Positions 25,706 through 35,864 of a DNA stretch of 64,000 nucleotides are shown here, in pieces (the first letter of the stretch is position 1; each line of letters begins with the position of its first letter). Source of the stretch: Polymorphum gilvum SL003B-26A1 (GTDB taxonomy: Bacteria; Pseudomonadota; Alphaproteobacteria; Rhizobiales; Stappiaceae); NCBI RefSeq assembly GCF_000192745.1, contig NC_015259.1, positions 945,001-1,009,000 of the forward strand. Direction: 5' to 3'. The notes under the pieces were generated by a model. The model did no database searches. It was given only the letters and a program-made list of their open reading frames with translations, and had not been told where the DNA came from. Position numbers and translations under genes: made by a program.

Positions 25706-26716
25706 TCAAATGCGGCTGGCGAGCGCCACCGCGGTGTCGGACATGCGGTTGGAGAAGCCCCATTCGTTGTCGTACCAGGACAGGATGCGCACCAGCGTGC
25801 CGTCCATCACCTTGGTCTGGTCCATGTGGAAGACCGAGGAGTGGCTGTCGTGGTTGAAGTCCATGGACACCAGCGGCTCGTCGGTGAAGCCGAGGATGCC
25901 CTTCAGCTTGCCGTTGGCGGCGTCGCGGATGGCGGCGTTGATCTCGTCGACGGTGGTCGGGCGCCTGGCGATGAACTTGAAGTCGACGACCGAGACGTTC
26001 GGGGTCGGCACGCGGATGGCGACGCCGTCGAGCTTGCCGTTCAGTTCGGGCAGGACGAGGCCGACGGCCTTGGCGGCACCGGTCGAGGTCGGGATCATGG
26101 ACATGGCCGCGGCGCGGGCGCGGTAGAGGTCCTTGTGCATGGTGTCGAGCGTCGGCTGGTCGCCGGTGTAGGAGTGGATGGTGGTCATGAAGCCCTTCTC
26201 GATGCCGACCGCGGCATTGAGGACGTAGGCCACCGGCGCCAGGCAATTGGTGGTGCAGGAGGCGTTCGAGACGACCATGTCGGCGCCGGTCAGGGCGTCG
26301 TGGTTGACGCCGTAGACGATGGTCTTGTCGGCACCGTTGGAGGGGGCGGAGACCAGCACGCGCTTGGCGCCGGCGGCCAGATGGGCCTCGGCCTTGGGCT
26401 TGTCGGTAAAGATGCCGGTGCATTCCATCGCGACCTCGACGCCGAGATCGGCCCAGGGCAGGTCCTTGGGGTCGCGGATGGCGGTGACCCTGATCGGCTT
26501 GCCGCCGTCGATGCGGATGCTGTCGCCCTCGACAGTCACCTTCGCGGGGAACTTGCCATGCACCGAATCGTGACGCAGCAGGTGGGCGTTGGTCTCGACC
26601 GGACCGAGGTCGTTGATCGCCACGACCTCGATGTCGGTGCGGCCGGACTCGACGATCGCGCGCAGCACGTTGCGGCCGATGCGGCCGAACCCGTTGATGG
26701 AAACCCTGGTCACCAT
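25706..26716 (-). CDS. gap: Glyceraldehyde-3-phosphate dehydrogenase, type I
   Basis: Oxidises glyceraldehyde-3-phosphate to 1,3-bisphosphoglycerate with reduction of NAD. The 336-residue protein has the Rossmann start [14 protein letters not shown] (7-20), Asp36 in AINDL that favours NAD, the catalytic [12 protein letters not shown] with Cys154, and the C-terminal [14 protein letters not shown] strong ribosome site, AAGGAACGGGAG, precedes the start. It lies between tkt and the two small genes, in the order expected for a glycolytic/pentose-phosphate block. Confidence 0.97.
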   Translation of the reverse strand: MVTRVSINGFGRIGRNVLRAIVESGRTDIEVVAINDLGPVETNAHLLRHDSVHGKFPAKVTVEGDSIRIDGGKPIRVTAIRDPKDLPWADLGVEVAMECTGIFTDKPKAEAHLAAGAKRVLVSAPSNGADKTIVYGVNHDALTGADMVVSNASCTTNCLAPVAYVLNAAVGIEKGFMTTIHSYTGDQPTLDTMHKDLYRARAAAMSMIPTSTGAAKAVGLVLPELNGKLDGVAIRVPTPNVSVVDFKFIARRPTTVDEINAAIRDAANGKLKGILGFTDEPLVSMDFNHDSHSSVFHMDQTKVMDGTLVRILSWYDNEWGFSNRMSDTAVALASRI

Positions 26717-26862
26717 AGTTCACTCCCGTTCCTTGCGGGCGCCGCCGCCGGCACCGCGGCGCCGGCCTGTCGGCGGGCGCCGACCGAGTTGTGGGCAGGA
26801 GTCCACCTGCCCGTGAGAAAGAAGAACGGCGCCCGCCGGGCCGGGGACGCCGCCGCCGTCTG

Positions 26863-28863
26863 TCAGACGTTCTCCTTGCCGGCGAGGCCGGCCTTGACCG
26901 CGGCCGCCACGGCGGCCGAGGTGATGCCGAAATGCGCGTAGAGTTCCTTGTAGGGGCCGCTGGCGCCGAAGCCGGTCATGCCGACGAACAGACCGTCCGA
27001 CCCGATGAAGCGGTCCCAGCCCATGCGAATGCCGGCCTCGACCGCGACCTTGACCGGGCTGTTGCCGATCACGGCAGCCCGGTAGTCGTCCGACTGCTGC
27101 TCGAACAGCTCGAAGCAGGGCACCGACACCACGCGGGTGGCGATGCCGTCGGCGGCCAGGGCGGTGCGGGCGGCCATGGCGATCTCGACCTCCGAGCCGG
27201 AGGCGAAGATCGTCGCCGCCGCGCCTTCCTCGGCGTCGGCCAGGACATAGGCGCCGCGGGCGCACAGGTTGTCTTCCTCGAAGGCGGTGCGCTGGGCGGC
27301 GAGGCCCTGGCGCGTCAGGGCGAGCACCGACGGCTTGTCGTCGGCGGCCAGCGCCAGCTGCCAGCACTCCAGCGTCTCGGTGACGTCAGCGGGGCGGAAG
27401 AACAGCAGGTCGGGAATGGCGCGCAGGGCGGCGAAGTGCTCGACCGGCTGGTGCGTCGGGCCGTCCTCGCCAAGGCCGATGGAATCGTGGGTCATGACGT
27501 GGATGACCCGTTGCTTCATCAGCGCGGCGAGACGCAGGGCGGGACGGCAGTAGTCCGAGAAGACCAGAAAGGTACCGGAATAGGGAATGACGCCGCCGTG
27601 CAGCGCCATGCCGTTCATGGCCGCGGCCATGCCGTGTTCGCGGATGCCCCAGTGGATGTAGCGGCCGGAGAAATCGTCCGGCGTCACCGGCAGGGTCTGC
27701 GGGGTCTTGGTGTTGTTGGAGCCGGTCAGGTCGGCGGAGCCGCCGATCGTTTCGGGCACCACCTCGTTGATGACGGTCAGCACCGCTTCCGAGGCCTGGC
27801 GGGTGGCGAGCGTCGGGCGCTCCTCCGCCAACTTCTTCTTGTAGGCCTGGAGCGCCGGCTTGAGGGCGGCGGGCAGGTCGCCGCGGTTGCGGCGCTCGAA
27901 TTCGGCGCGCGTCTCGGCGTCCTTGGCGGCGAAGCGCTTTTCCCAGTCCTTGTGCGCGTGGGCCGAGCGCAGACCGGCGATGCGCCAGGCGTCGAGAACG
28001 TCGCTGGGGATCTCGAAGGGGGCGTGCGGCCAGTTCAGCGCCTTGCGCGTGGCGGCAATCTCGTCGGCGCCGAGCGGCGAGCCGTGAACCTTGGCGCTGC
28101 CGGCCTTGGTCGGCGCGCCGAAGCCGATGGTGGTCTTGGCCGCGATCAGGGTCGGGCGGTCGCTGGCCTGGGCGGTGCGCAGGGCGGCGGCGATGGCAGC
28201 CGGATCGTGGCCGTCGACGCGGATGGTCGCCCAGCCGGAGGCCTCGAAACGGGCGATCTGGTCGGTGGAATCGGTGACGTCGACGCGGCCGTCGATCGAG
28301 ATGCCATTGTCGTCCCAGATGACGATCAGCTTGCTCAGCTTCAGGTGGCCGGCCAGCGTCAGCGCCTCCTGGCTGATGCCTTCCATCAGGCAGCCGTCGC
28401 CGGCGAGCACGTAGGTGTAGTGGTCGACGAGATCGTCGCCGAAGCGGGTGGCCTGCAGCCGCTCGGCGATCGCCATGCCGACGGCGTTCGCAAGACCCTG
28501 GCCGAGCGGGCCGGTGGTCGTCTCGATGCCGGCGCCATGGCCGAATTCGGGATGGCCGGCGGTCCTGGCGCCGATCTGGCGGAAGTTCTTCAGTTCGTCG
28601 AGGCTGAAGTCCTCGTAACCGAGCAGGTAGAGCGCGCCGTAGAGAAGCATCGAACCGTGGCCGGCGGACAGCACGAAGCGATCGCGGTCGGGCCAGTCGG
28701 GAGCGGTCGGGTCGAATTTCAGGAACTGGGTGAACAACACCGTCGCGATGTCGGCTGCGCCCATGGGCAGACCCGGGTGGCCGGACTTGGCCTTTTCCAC
28801 GGCATCCATCGCCAGGAAGCGGATCGCGTTCGCCATGCGCTGGTGTTTTTCAAGATCGGTCAT
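26863..28863 (-). CDS. tkt: Transketolase
   Basis: Thiamine-diphosphate enzyme that moves two-carbon units between sugar phosphates in the pentose phosphate pathway. The 666-residue protein has the family hallmarks [15 protein letters not shown] (about 24-38), the TPP-binding [10 protein letters not shown]...NGISIDG region, the second-domain [13 protein letters not shown] and the [15 protein letters not shown] loop. I start at [11 protein letters not shown]; an ATG two codons upstream (28869) is equally possible. It leads the tkt-gap-pgk-fba block, with a promoter-like TTGACT-N16-TATTTG about 140 bases upstream. Confidence 0.96.
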   Translation of the reverse strand: MTDLEKHQRMANAIRFLAMDAVEKAKSGHPGLPMGAADIATVLFTQFLKFDPTAPDWPDRDRFVLSAGHGSMLLYGALYLLGYEDFSLDELKNFRQIGARTAGHPEFGHGAGIETTTGPLGQGLANAVGMAIAERLQATRFGDDLVDHYTYVLAGDGCLMEGISQEALTLAGHLKLSKLIVIWDDNGISIDGRVDVTDSTDQIARFEASGWATIRVDGHDPAAIAAALRTAQASDRPTLIAAKTTIGFGAPTKAGSAKVHGSPLGADEIAATRKALNWPHAPFEIPSDVLDAWRIAGLRSAHAHKDWEKRFAAKDAETRAEFERRNRGDLPAALKPALQAYKKKLAEERPTLATRQASEAVLTVINEVVPETIGGSADLTGSNNTKTPQTLPVTPDDFSGRYIHWGIREHGMAAAMNGMALHGGVIPYSGTFLVFSDYCRPALRLAALMKQRVIHVMTHDSIGLGEDGPTHQPVEHFAALRAIPDLLFFRPADVTETLECWQLALAADDKPSVLALTRQGLAAQRTAFEEDNLCARGAYVLADAEEGAAATIFASGSEVEIAMAARTALAADGIATRVVSVPCFELFEQQSDDYRAAVIGNSPVKVAVEAGIRMGWDRFIGSDGLFVGMTGFGASGPYKELYAHFGITSAAVAAAVKAGLAGKENV

Positions 28864-28869
28864 ATTCAT

Positions 28870-29299
28870 CCCGCTGCTTGGGTCGGCGAAGCGCCGGTCT
28901 CTTCGAGGTGCGCCTTCTCTCCGGCTTGGGACACGGGGTCGATGCGCGGGTCGCCGCGCCTGTCGCAGGCGGCATCCGCCCGAGGGCCGACCAAAGGCGC
29001 CCGACAAATATCAGGAACCCTTGGCGAGTCAACAAAGGCGAAAGTGCCGCAGGGCGCAAGCCGCGTTGCGGAGGCGGCCTGCGCGCCATTGACGCAGCCT
29101 CTGCGGTTTGCCTAAAGTTCCCTCGGACGGTGAGCGCGTTCAAAAACCGTTAAGTTTGTTCATCCTCTTATTGCCGCGCGCTCGCAGCTTGCTTTAAATC
29201 TTGCGTGGGCTCTCCGGGACACCGCCAGGAGTTGTGTTCAGGGCCGGTTTTCGGTTGGCGCCGCCGTGGTGGTATGCCTGACAAGGTGGGTTTGACCTG
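28870..29299. other. 430-base divergent gap between tkt and the DUF4164-zapA unit
   Basis: No gene is seen. The left part has the promoter-like signal of tkt at 29005-29032; the right part is AT-richer (29130-29210) and should hold the promoter of the DUF4164-zapA operon. Open frames crossing it lack ribosome sites. Confidence 0.55.
29005..29032 (-). promoter_or_regulatory. Probable sigma-70 promoter of the tkt-gap-pgk block
   Basis: On the minus strand TTGACT (29027-29032) and TATTTG (29005-29010) are separated by 16 bases, a fair -35/-10 pair about 140 bases before tkt. Confidence 0.45.
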
Positions 29300-29596
29300 A
29301 TGGCAGATGCAGGCTCGGGGGCGAGCCGTACACTCGAATCCGCACTGGCGCGGCTTTCAACGGCCCTCGGGCACCTGGAAGCGTCGGTGGAGCGGCGTCT
29401 GGACAGCGATCGCTCGCTGAACGCGCTGCACGAGGACCTGCAGCGGCTCGGCGAGGACCGCTCGCAACTTGCCGCCACGCTTGACCGGGTCGAGGCGCGC
29501 GCCAAGGGGCTGGAGGAAGCCAATCGCGACGTGTCGCGGCGGCTGGTCTCCGCAATGGAATCGATCCGCACGGTTCTGGACGCGCACGGAGGCTGA
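29300..29596 (+). CDS. DUF4164 family coiled-coil protein
   Basis: A 98-residue helical protein (MADAGSGASRTLESALARLS) made almost entirely of heptad repeats, with no membrane segment or catalytic motif. Proteins of the DUF4164 family are found directly upstream of zapA in many Hyphomicrobiales, which is also the case here (7-base gap). Its role is not established; the position suggests a link to the division-ring protein ZapA. No strong ribosome site is visible before the ATG. Confidence 0.8.
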   Translation: MADAGSGASRTLESALARLSTALGHLEASVERRLDSDRSLNALHEDLQRLGEDRSQLAATLDRVEARAKGLEEANRDVSRRLVSAMESIRTVLDAHGG

Positions 29597-29603
29597 CCCG
29601 CGA

Positions 29604-29975
29604 ATGGCGCAGATCAACGTCACCATCAATGGGCGCTCGTTCCGCATGGCCTGCGACGACGGCGAGGAGGAGCGGCTGATCGGGCTTGCGCGGCGGTTCG
29701 ACGGCTGTATCGACGAACTGCGCCGGAACTTCGGCGAGATCGGCGACCAGCGGCTGACGGTAATGGCAGGCATCATGGTCACCGACGAGCTGGCGGAGAT
29801 GGAGAAGAAGGTCAAGGCGCTGGAAAGCGAACTGGCGGCGACCCGCGACGCGCGGGCGGCGGCGCTCGACCACATGAACCGCAGCGAGGCCGACCTGGTC
29901 GCCAAGATCGACGATGCGGCCAGGCGCATCGAGACACTGGCCGAGGGGCTGAACCGGAGCCTCCGGCAGGGGTGA
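29604..29975 (+). CDS. zapA: Cell division protein ZapA
   Basis: ZapA binds FtsZ and cross-links protofilaments at the division site. The 123-residue protein has the ZapA-type N-terminal domain MAQINVTINGRSFRMACDDG with the RxLxG-like EERLIGLARRFDGCI block, followed by a C-terminal coiled coil (about 62-118) that makes the tetramer. The start at 29604 is the family start; the longer frame overlaps the DUF4164 gene. It is followed by the 6S RNA gene, the ancestral arrangement also found in E. coli. Confidence 0.93.
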   Translation: MAQINVTINGRSFRMACDDGEEERLIGLARRFDGCIDELRRNFGEIGDQRLTVMAGIMVTDELAEMEKKVKALESELAATRDARAAALDHMNRSEADLVAKIDDAARRIETLAEGLNRSLRQG

Positions 29976-30030
29976 GCCGAGCGGCGGCCGAAGCAGGGCC
30001 GGGACTCTGCCAGTCGCTCTGCCAATCGCT

Positions 30031-30059
30031 CTGGCAATGGCCGAGCCGGCAGCCTATAT
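30031..30059 (+). promoter_or_regulatory. Promoter of the 6S RNA gene
   Basis: CTGGCA (30031-30036), 17-base spacer, CTATAT (30054-30059). Its predicted start point near 30066 coincides with the 5' arm of the 6S closing stem. Confidence 0.6.
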
Positions 30060-30065
30060 TCGGGA

Positions 30066-30227
30066 CGGCGCGGCTGCGCGACTCGTCAGGAAACACTATC
30101 CCCGGGGCCTTACGCATTCCCTAGGGAGCTGTCCCTGTTCCGGCCCCTGGGCTGGAGCACACGGCGCCCACCTACACTGTAGGTTTCCCGGGATTGCACC
30201 TTCCAACGGTCTGTGTGGCTGCGTCCG
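30066..30227 (+). ncRNA. ssrS: 6S RNA
   Basis: 6S RNA mimics an open promoter and traps housekeeping RNA polymerase in stationary phase. The region lies between zapA and the 5-formyl-THF cyclo-ligase gene, the classical ssrS location. GGACG at the 5' end can pair with CGTCC at 30222-30226; CCCCGGGGCC and GGCCCCTGGG pair around the middle, and internal hairpins AGGGA-GCTG-TCCCT and CCTAC-ACT-GTAGG flank an open centre. A good promoter lies just upstream. The ends are approximate. Confidence 0.8.
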
Positions 30228-30287
30228 CTCTTCGCAAGGCCGTGCGCGCGGCCCGACATCCGCCCCGCATCAGCCAGCCATCGTGCC

Positions 30288-30884
30288 GTGACCGCAGCCC
30301 CGACCGCCATCGCCGACCTGAAGGAAGCCCTGCGCGAGCAGGCGCTGGGGCGGCGTGCGGCGCTGCCACCGACGCGGCGGATCGAGGCCGGCCTCGCGCT
30401 CGCCGAAGCCGCCGAGGTGCTCGACATCGTGCCGGGGGCAGTCGTCTCGGGTTTCTGGCCGATCCGCGACGAGATCGATCCGCGTCCGCTGATGGCGCGC
30501 CTGCAGCAGGCCGGCCACCAGCTGTGCCTGCCGGTGGTCAGGAAGCCCCACATGATCTTCCGCCGGCTCGACCGCGAGACCAGGCTGGTTCCGGCGGGCT
30601 TCGGCACGGTGGAGCCGGAGGAGGCGTCGCCCGAACTGCGGCCGGACGTGCTGCTGGTGCCGCTGGCGGCGTTCGATCGCAGGGGCGGACGGCTCGGCTA
30701 CGGCAAGGGCCACTACGACACGGCGATCGCGGCGCTGGAGCGGCTCGGGCCGGTGCGGCGCATCGGCCTTGCCTTTTCCGTGCAGGAGGTGGATCACGTG
30801 CCGACCGAGCCGCACGACCAGCCGCTCGAGGCCATCCTGACCGAGGCGGGCTACCGCCGGTTCGACACGAGCGTGGACACATGA
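30288..30884 (+). CDS. 5-formyltetrahydrofolate cyclo-ligase
   Basis: Converts 5-formyl-THF to 5,10-methenyl-THF with ATP, recycling a folate storage form (YgfA/Fau). The 198-residue product from the GTG at 30288 has the N-terminal LREQALGRRAALPP, substrate-binding GFWPIRDEIDPRPLM and the ATP loop GGRLGYGKGHYD near the C-terminus. A longer frame starting at ATG 30213 would overlap the 3' end of 6S RNA and adds 25 Pro/Arg-rich residues, so I prefer GTG. It overlaps the next gene by ATGA. Confidence 0.9.
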   Translation: MTAAPTAIADLKEALREQALGRRAALPPTRRIEAGLALAEAAEVLDIVPGAVVSGFWPIRDEIDPRPLMARLQQAGHQLCLPVVRKPHMIFRRLDRETRLVPAGFGTVEPEEASPELRPDVLLVPLAAFDRRGGRLGYGKGHYDTAIAALERLGPVRRIGLAFSVQEVDHVPTEPHDQPLEAILTEAGYRRFDTSVDT

Positions 30885-31714
30885 AGCTGCTGTTTCTCGG
30901 CGACCTGGTCGGACGCGCCGGCCGGACCGCGGTCATCGAGGCGCTGCCGGGCCTGGTTGCCGACCACGGGCTCGACTTCGTCATCGTCAACGGCGAGAAT
31001 TCCGCCTCGGGCTTCGGCATCACCGAGCAGATCCTGCAGGACGTGCTCGACGCCGGGGCCGACGTGGTGACGACCGGTAACCACATCTGGGACCAGCGGG
31101 AAACGCTGGTCTACATCGAGCGTCAGGACCGCCTGCTGAGGCCCCTGAACTTCCCGCCCGGCACGCCGGGGCGCGGCGTCAATCTCTACACGGCGCGCAA
31201 CGGTGCACGGGTGCTGGTCGCCAACGTCATGGGCCGGGTGTTCATGGAAAGCCTCGACGATCCGTTCGCGGCGATCGACCGGGCGCTCAACGATTGCCCG
31301 CTCGGCGTGGTGGTCGATGCCATCGTGGTCGACGTTCACGCCGAGGCGACCAGCGAGAAGCAGGCGATGGGCCATTTCCTCGACGGCCGGGCCAGCCTCG
31401 TCGTCGGCACCCACACCCACGTGCCGACGGCCGACCACCAGATCCTGCCGGGTGGCACGGCCTATCTTTCGGACGCCGGCATGTGCGGCGACTACGACAG
31501 CGTGCTTGGCATGGAAAAGGATGAGCCCCTGCAGCGTTTCCTGCGCAAGGTGCCGGGCAGCCGCTTCACCCCGGCGCTCGGCGAAGCGACGATCTGCGGG
31601 GTGGCGGTGGAGACGGACGACGCCACGGGGCTCGCGACGGTGGTTGCACCTGTGCGCATCGGCGGGCGCCTCGAGCCCGTGCTGCCACCGTTCTGGAGCA
31701 GCGCAGGACGCTGA
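30881..31714 (+). CDS. YmdB family metallophosphoesterase (TIGR00282)
   Basis: A 277-residue cytoplasmic phosphodiesterase of the YmdB group, which hydrolyses 2',3'-cyclic nucleotides with a two-metal centre. The metal ligands are visible in [11 protein letters not shown] (5-15), [32 protein letters not shown] and [12 protein letters not shown]. Its ATG overlaps the cyclo-ligase stop by four bases, so it is co-translated with it. In Bacillus YmdB affects biofilm gene choice; the role in alphaproteobacteria is not settled. Confidence 0.9.
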   Translation: MKLLFLGDLVGRAGRTAVIEALPGLVADHGLDFVIVNGENSASGFGITEQILQDVLDAGADVVTTGNHIWDQRETLVYIERQDRLLRPLNFPPGTPGRGVNLYTARNGARVLVANVMGRVFMESLDDPFAAIDRALNDCPLGVVVDAIVVDVHAEATSEKQAMGHFLDGRASLVVGTHTHVPTADHQILPGGTAYLSDAGMCGDYDSVLGMEKDEPLQRFLRKVPGSRFTPALGEATICGVAVETDDATGLATVVAPVRIGGRLEPVLPPFWSSAGR

Positions 31715-31808
31715 CGGGCGGCGTTCGCGGCCACTGGATTTTGCCGGCGCCTTTGCCTATAAGCGTCGCATTCCGCACGACAAACGATCAATAACTGCCG
31801 GGAATACC

Positions 31809-32555
31809 ATGGCCGGACATTCACAGTTCAAGAACATCATGCACCGCAAGGGCCGCCAGGACGCGGTCCGCTCGAAGCTTTTCTCCAAGCTGTCGAAGGA
31901 AATCACCGTCGCCGCCAAGCACGGCGATCCGGACCCAGCCTCGAACCCGCGCCTGCGCCTCGCCATCCAGAACGCCAAGGCGCAGTCGATGCCCAAGGAG
32001 AACATCCAGCGGGCGATCAACAAGTCGCAGGGCGGCGATGCGGAATCCTACGACGAGATCCGCTACGAGGGCTACGGTCCGGGCGGCGTCGCGGTCATCG
32101 TCGAGGCGCTGACCGACAACCGCAACCGCACTGCGTCCAACGTGCGCTCCTATTTCACCAAGTGCGGCGGGGCGATGGGCGAGACGGGCTCGGTGTCGTT
32201 CATGTTCGACCGGGTCGGCGAGATCCTCTACCCGGGCAAGGCGGGTGGCGCGGAAACGGTGCTGGAGGCGGCGATCGAGGCGGGGGCGGAGGATGTCCAG
32301 TCCGATGCCGACACCCACACGATCATCTGCGCATTCGAGGACCTGGGCGACGTGTCCAAGGCCCTGGAAGGCGCGCTGGGCGAGCCGGAATCGGTCAAGA
32401 TCGTCTGGAAGCCGCAGACGCTGACGCCGGTCGATTCCGAAAAGGCGCAGACGCTGATGAAGCTGGTCGGCCTGCTCGAGGACGATGACGACGTGCAGAA
32501 CGTCTACGCCAACTTCGACATCGACGAGGAGACGATGGCGGCGCTCGCCGGCTGA
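31809..32555 (+). CDS. yebC: YebC/PmpR family regulatory protein
   Basis: A 248-residue three-domain protein, starting [20 protein letters not shown], the YebC hallmark, with [20 protein letters not shown] and a C-terminal acidic end. Family members have been described as DNA-binding regulators (PmpR) and more recently as ribosome-associated factors acting on proline-rich or difficult peptides. Start is certain by family. It is often beside ruvCAB, as here, with one exporter gene in between. A strong terminator follows. Confidence 0.95.
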   Translation: MAGHSQFKNIMHRKGRQDAVRSKLFSKLSKEITVAAKHGDPDPASNPRLRLAIQNAKAQSMPKENIQRAINKSQGGDAESYDEIRYEGYGPGGVAVIVEALTDNRNRTASNVRSYFTKCGGAMGETGSVSFMFDRVGEILYPGKAGGAETVLEAAIEAGAEDVQSDADTHTIICAFEDLGDVSKALEGALGEPESVKIVWKPQTLTPVDSEKAQTLMKLVGLLEDDDDVQNVYANFDIDEETMAALAG

Positions 32556-32586
32556 CGTGGCCAGGCGAAACAGCTGGATCGGTCGG

Positions 32587-32612
32587 AAGGCGGGGCTCGA
32601 CCCCGCCTTTTT
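32587..32612 (+). terminator. Rho-independent terminator of yebC
   Basis: AAGGCGGGG-CTCGA-CCCCGCCTT stem (32587-32595 with 32601-32609) followed by T residues to 32612. Confidence 0.92.
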
Positions 32613-32631
32613 CGTGCGCGCCGGTCTGGCG

Positions 32632-33390
32632 TCAGCGCAGCAGGCCGTCGAGGATGGGCAGGCTGGTGAGCGCTGCGACGGCGATCAGGGTGTAGGCGAT
32701 CACGCGGTAGAGAGCCGGGTTGGCCTTACCGAAGCCGCGCGAGCCGAGAAAGATCGCCAACGCATAGGCGGGAAAGCCGAGCGCGATCAGGCGCAGGACA
32801 TCGAGGGTGAAGAACCCTGCGAGCCAGTAGGCGACGTAGCTGCCCAGGCTGGCCAGTGCGAAGAACATGATGAGGTTGGCGCGCACGATGGCGGGCGACT
32901 GGGTGCCGGAGAGCCAGAAGGCGACGACCGGCGGTCCCGACACCTGGCTGACACCGCCTAGCACCCCGGCGACCGCGCCGACGCCGAACGAGACAGGTCG
33001 CGTCGGCGTGCCGTGATAGCGCCAGCCCGACACCAGCAGGGCGAGCAGTGCGATCACCAGGGCGGAAATCGTCCAGCGCAGCAGCAGGACGTCGGTGTTT
33101 GCGAGCAGCCAGGCGCCGGCGTGGACGAACAGCACGGCGCCGACGACGGTCGGCGTGACCGTCTTCCAGTCGCAGATGCGCGCAGCGCGCACCACGAGCG
33201 GCAGCGCGACGACGGAATCGAGCACCAGAAAGCTGGCGGCGGCGATCGGCGGCGGCATCAGGCTGGCGGCCACGGGCATGTAGATCATGCCGGCGCCGAA
33301 GCCGGCGAAGCCGCGGACCAGGCCGGCGAGGGTCAGCGTGGCGATCGCGAGCCAGAGATTGGCCGGGTCGACGGCGGCGAAATCGAGCAT
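32632..33390 (-). CDS. TSUP family (TauE/SafE) membrane exporter
   Basis: A 252-residue inner-membrane protein with about eight helices. The two family signatures are GLVRGFAGFGAGMIYMPVA (23-41) and GVLGGVSQVSGPPVVAFWL in the second half. It would export sulfite or a related organic anion. It is a different subgroup from the TSUP gene at 5 kb. It is inserted between yebC and ruvC on the opposite strand, convergent with yebC and divergent from ruvC. Substrate unknown. Confidence 0.86.
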   Translation of the reverse strand: MLDFAAVDPANLWLAIATLTLAGLVRGFAGFGAGMIYMPVAASLMPPPIAAASFLVLDSVVALPLVVRAARICDWKTVTPTVVGAVLFVHAGAWLLANTDVLLLRWTISALVIALLALLVSGWRYHGTPTRPVSFGVGAVAGVLGGVSQVSGPPVVAFWLSGTQSPAIVRANLIMFFALASLGSYVAYWLAGFFTLDVLRLIALGFPAYALAIFLGSRGFGKANPALYRVIAYTLIAVAALTSLPILDGLLR

Positions 33391-33466
33391 GAAGCCCCGC
33401 AGGCGGGAAAAGGACGGCAGCGCGAGGCGTAGCGGCAGGCTTTTGTGGCGTCAAGGCGCGAGTTTT

Positions 33467-33481
33467 GTTACCGCTTTGTTC
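33467..33481 (+). promoter_or_regulatory. LexA (SOS) box overlapping the ruvC start region
   Basis: GTTA-CCGCTTT-GTTC matches the alphaproteobacterial SOS consensus GTTC-N7-GTTC with one mismatch and ends one base before the ruvC ATG. ruv genes belong to LexA regulons in related bacteria. Confidence 0.5.
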
Positions 33482-33482
33482 C

Positions 33483-33998
33483 ATGATGCATCCGATTCGA
33501 ATCCTCGGCATAGATCCGGGACTGCGCCGCACCGGCTGGGGCCTGATCGAGGCGCTCGGTAACCGCTTGACCTTTCTGGGCGCCGGAACGGTGACCTCGG
33601 ACGACAAGCGGGGTCTGGCCGAGCGGCTGGTGCAGCTGCACGACGGCCTGTCCGCGATCGTCGCCCGCGAGGAGCCGGCCGAGGCGGCGGTCGAGCATAC
33701 CTTCGTCAACAAGGACGCGGGCGCGACGCTGAAGCTCGGTCAAGCGCGCGGCATTGCGTTGCTGGTGCCGGCGCTGGCCGGCCTGCCCGTCGCCGAATAC
33801 GCGCCGAACCTGGTCAAGAAGACGGTGGTCGGCACGGGCCACGCGGAGAAAGAGCAGATTCGGGCGATGGTCAAGATCCTGATGCCGCGGGCGCGGTTCG
33901 ACACCGACGACGCGGCCGACGCGCTGGCCATCGCGATCTGCCACGCGCATCACAGGGGCTCGGCGCAGGCGCGCCTGGCGGAGGCGGGTGCGGCATGA
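33483..33998 (+). CDS. ruvC: Holliday junction resolvase RuvC
   Basis: Dimeric endonuclease that cuts Holliday junctions after branch migration. The 171-residue protein has the RNase H-fold catalytic set Asp11 (GIDPG), Glu71 (VEHTF), Asp143 and Asp146 ([11 protein letters not shown]), matching the E. coli D7/E66/D138/D141 spacing. ATG at 33483 or 33486. It overlaps ruvA by ATGA, and ruvB follows, so the three are one operon. A LexA-type box lies on its start. Confidence 0.96.
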   Translation: MMHPIRILGIDPGLRRTGWGLIEALGNRLTFLGAGTVTSDDKRGLAERLVQLHDGLSAIVAREEPAEAAVEHTFVNKDAGATLKLGQARGIALLVPALAGLPVAEYAPNLVKKTVVGTGHAEKEQIRAMVKILMPRARFDTDDAADALAIAICHAHHRGSAQARLAEAGAA

Positions 33999-34612
33999 TC
34001 GGCAAGCTCAAGGGCATCGTCGACAGCTACGGCGAGGACCATGTCGTCCTCGACGTGCACGGGGTCGGCTACCAGGTGCATTGCCCCTCGCGCGTGCTGC
34101 AGGGCCTGCCGCGCACCGGGGAGGCGGCGGTGCTGTTCATCGAGACGCTGGTGCGCGAGGACATGATCCGGCTCTACGGCTTCGCCCAGGAGGCCGAACG
34201 CGAGTGGTTCCGCCTGCTGATGACGGTGCAGGGCGTCGGGGCCAAGGTGGCGCTGGCGGTGCTCGGCGTGCTCAAGGCGGGCGAGATCGCCAATGCCATC
34301 GCGCTCGGCGATAAGGCGACGATCTCGCGTGCTCCGGGGGTCGGCAAGCGGGTGGCCGAACGCATCCTCGCCGAACTGAAGGACAAGGCGCCAGGCTATG
34401 CCAGCATCGACGCCGACACGCTGGCCGTGGCGCAAGCGGTCGGCGACGATGTCGCGGCGCGGCCGGTCGCCGAGGCGGTTTCGGCGCTGACCAACCTGGG
34501 CTATGCCCAGCCGCAGGCGAGCGCGGCGGTGGCCAGGGCGCTGAAGGCGGCCGGAGAGGCCGCGACAACCGAGACGCTGATCCGGCTCGGCTTGAGGGAA
34601 CTGGCCCAGTAA
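33995..34612 (+). CDS. ruvA: Holliday junction branch migration protein RuvA
   Basis: RuvA binds the four-way junction as a tetramer and loads RuvB. The 205-residue product starts [20 protein letters not shown] (OB domain, about 1-64), has helix-hairpin-helix segments [14 protein letters not shown] and [19 protein letters not shown] in the middle, and a C-terminal RuvB-binding helix bundle with [16 protein letters not shown]. Its start overlaps the ruvC stop by four bases, a coupling seen in other Hyphomicrobiales. Confidence 0.96.
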   Translation: MIGKLKGIVDSYGEDHVVLDVHGVGYQVHCPSRVLQGLPRTGEAAVLFIETLVREDMIRLYGFAQEAEREWFRLLMTVQGVGAKVALAVLGVLKAGEIANAIALGDKATISRAPGVGKRVAERILAELKDKAPGYASIDADTLAVAQAVGDDVAARPVAEAVSALTNLGYAQPQASAAVARALKAAGEAATTETLIRLGLRELAQ

Positions 34613-34643
34613 GGGCCCGGAGACGAGGGCGGGACGAGGGCGG

Positions 34644-35687
34644 ATGGACGACAACCAGCGGATCGTGACGCCGCAGATCCGGGGCGACGAGATCGACACC
34701 ACCATGCGCCCGCAGGCGCTCGACGAGTTCGTCGGCCAGGCGCAGGCGCGCGCCAACCTGAAGATCTTCATCGAGGCGGCGAAGGCGCGCGGCGAGGCGC
34801 TCGATCACGTGCTGTTCGTCGGCCCGCCGGGTCTCGGCAAGACGACGCTGGCCCAGATCATGGCGCGCGAACTCGGCGTCAACTTCCGCGCCACCTCCGG
34901 GCCGGTGATCGCCAAGGCGGGCGACCTCGCGGCGCTGCTGACCAACCTGGAGGAACGCGACGTCCTGTTCATCGACGAGATCCACCGATTGAGCCCGGCG
35001 GTGGAGGAAGTGCTCTACCCGGCGATGGAGGATTTCCAACTCGACCTGATCATCGGCGAGGGGCCGGCGGCGCGCTCGGTCAAGATCGACCTCGCCAAGT
35101 TCACGCTGGTGGCGGCGACGACCCGGCTCGGGCTGCTGACGACGCCGCTGCGCGACCGGTTCGGCATTCCCGTCCGGCTCGAATTCTACACGGTCGAGGA
35201 ATTGGAACTGATCGTCAACCGCGGCGCGCGCATCCTCGGCATCGGCATGGCGCCGGACGGGGCGCGGGAAATCGCCAAGCGCTCGCGCGGCACGCCGCGT
35301 ATCGCCGGGCGGCTGCTGCGCCGGGTGCGCGATTTCGCGGTGGTGGCCGGCAAGCAGGCGGTCGACCGCGAGGTGGCGGACCGGGCGCTGTCGCAACTGG
35401 AGGTCGATGGTGCCGGGCTCGACAGCCTCGACCGGCGCTACCTGACGCAGATCGCGCTGAATTTCGGCGGCGGACCGGTCGGCATCGAGACCATCGCGGC
35501 GGCGCTGTCCGAGCCGCGCGACGCCATCGAGGAAATCGTCGAGCCCTACCTGATCCAGAACGGCTTCCTGCAGCGCACGCCGCGCGGCCGCCTGCTCACC
35601 GCCCTGGCGTTCCGCCACCTCGGCCTTGCCGTGCCGCAGCGTCCCGACGTACCGCAATTGGGGCTTTTCGCCGACGACGCGTCGTGA
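34644..35687 (+). CDS. ruvB: Holliday junction branch migration ATPase RuvB
   Basis: Hexameric AAA+ motor that drives branch migration. The 347-residue protein has Walker A GPPGLGKT (60-67), Walker B LFIDEIH (108-114), sensor [18 protein letters not shown] and the C-terminal winged helix with [10 protein letters not shown]. It follows ruvA by 31 bases. ybgC and the Tol-Pal genes usually come next in this group; here a chemoreceptor gene is inserted between them. Confidence 0.97.
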   Translation: MDDNQRIVTPQIRGDEIDTTMRPQALDEFVGQAQARANLKIFIEAAKARGEALDHVLFVGPPGLGKTTLAQIMARELGVNFRATSGPVIAKAGDLAALLTNLEERDVLFIDEIHRLSPAVEEVLYPAMEDFQLDLIIGEGPAARSVKIDLAKFTLVAATTRLGLLTTPLRDRFGIPVRLEFYTVEELELIVNRGARILGIGMAPDGAREIAKRSRGTPRIAGRLLRRVRDFAVVAGKQAVDREVADRALSQLEVDGAGLDSLDRRYLTQIALNFGGGPVGIETIAAALSEPRDAIEEIVEPYLIQNGFLQRTPRGRLLTALAFRHLGLAVPQRPDVPQLGLFADDAS

Positions 35688-35864
35688 GGCGGACGCCGGT
35701 TCTTACGCCGGTCTTGCCAGATCTCGCCGCACCGCGAAAGACGATCAGGATGCGCAGGACCATGTTACCTGCGCTATCGACAGTTGTGCGTGGAGGTCGC
35801 GCCCGTTTTAAGGTTTTGTTTCCCCCTTCTGGCGACAATGCCGCATCTTGGGGGGAGCCTTTCA

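Noticed and set aside
29131-29160. CtrA box before the DUF4164-zapA unit
   Set aside because: Only one TTAA half-site is present; the second half is CATC.
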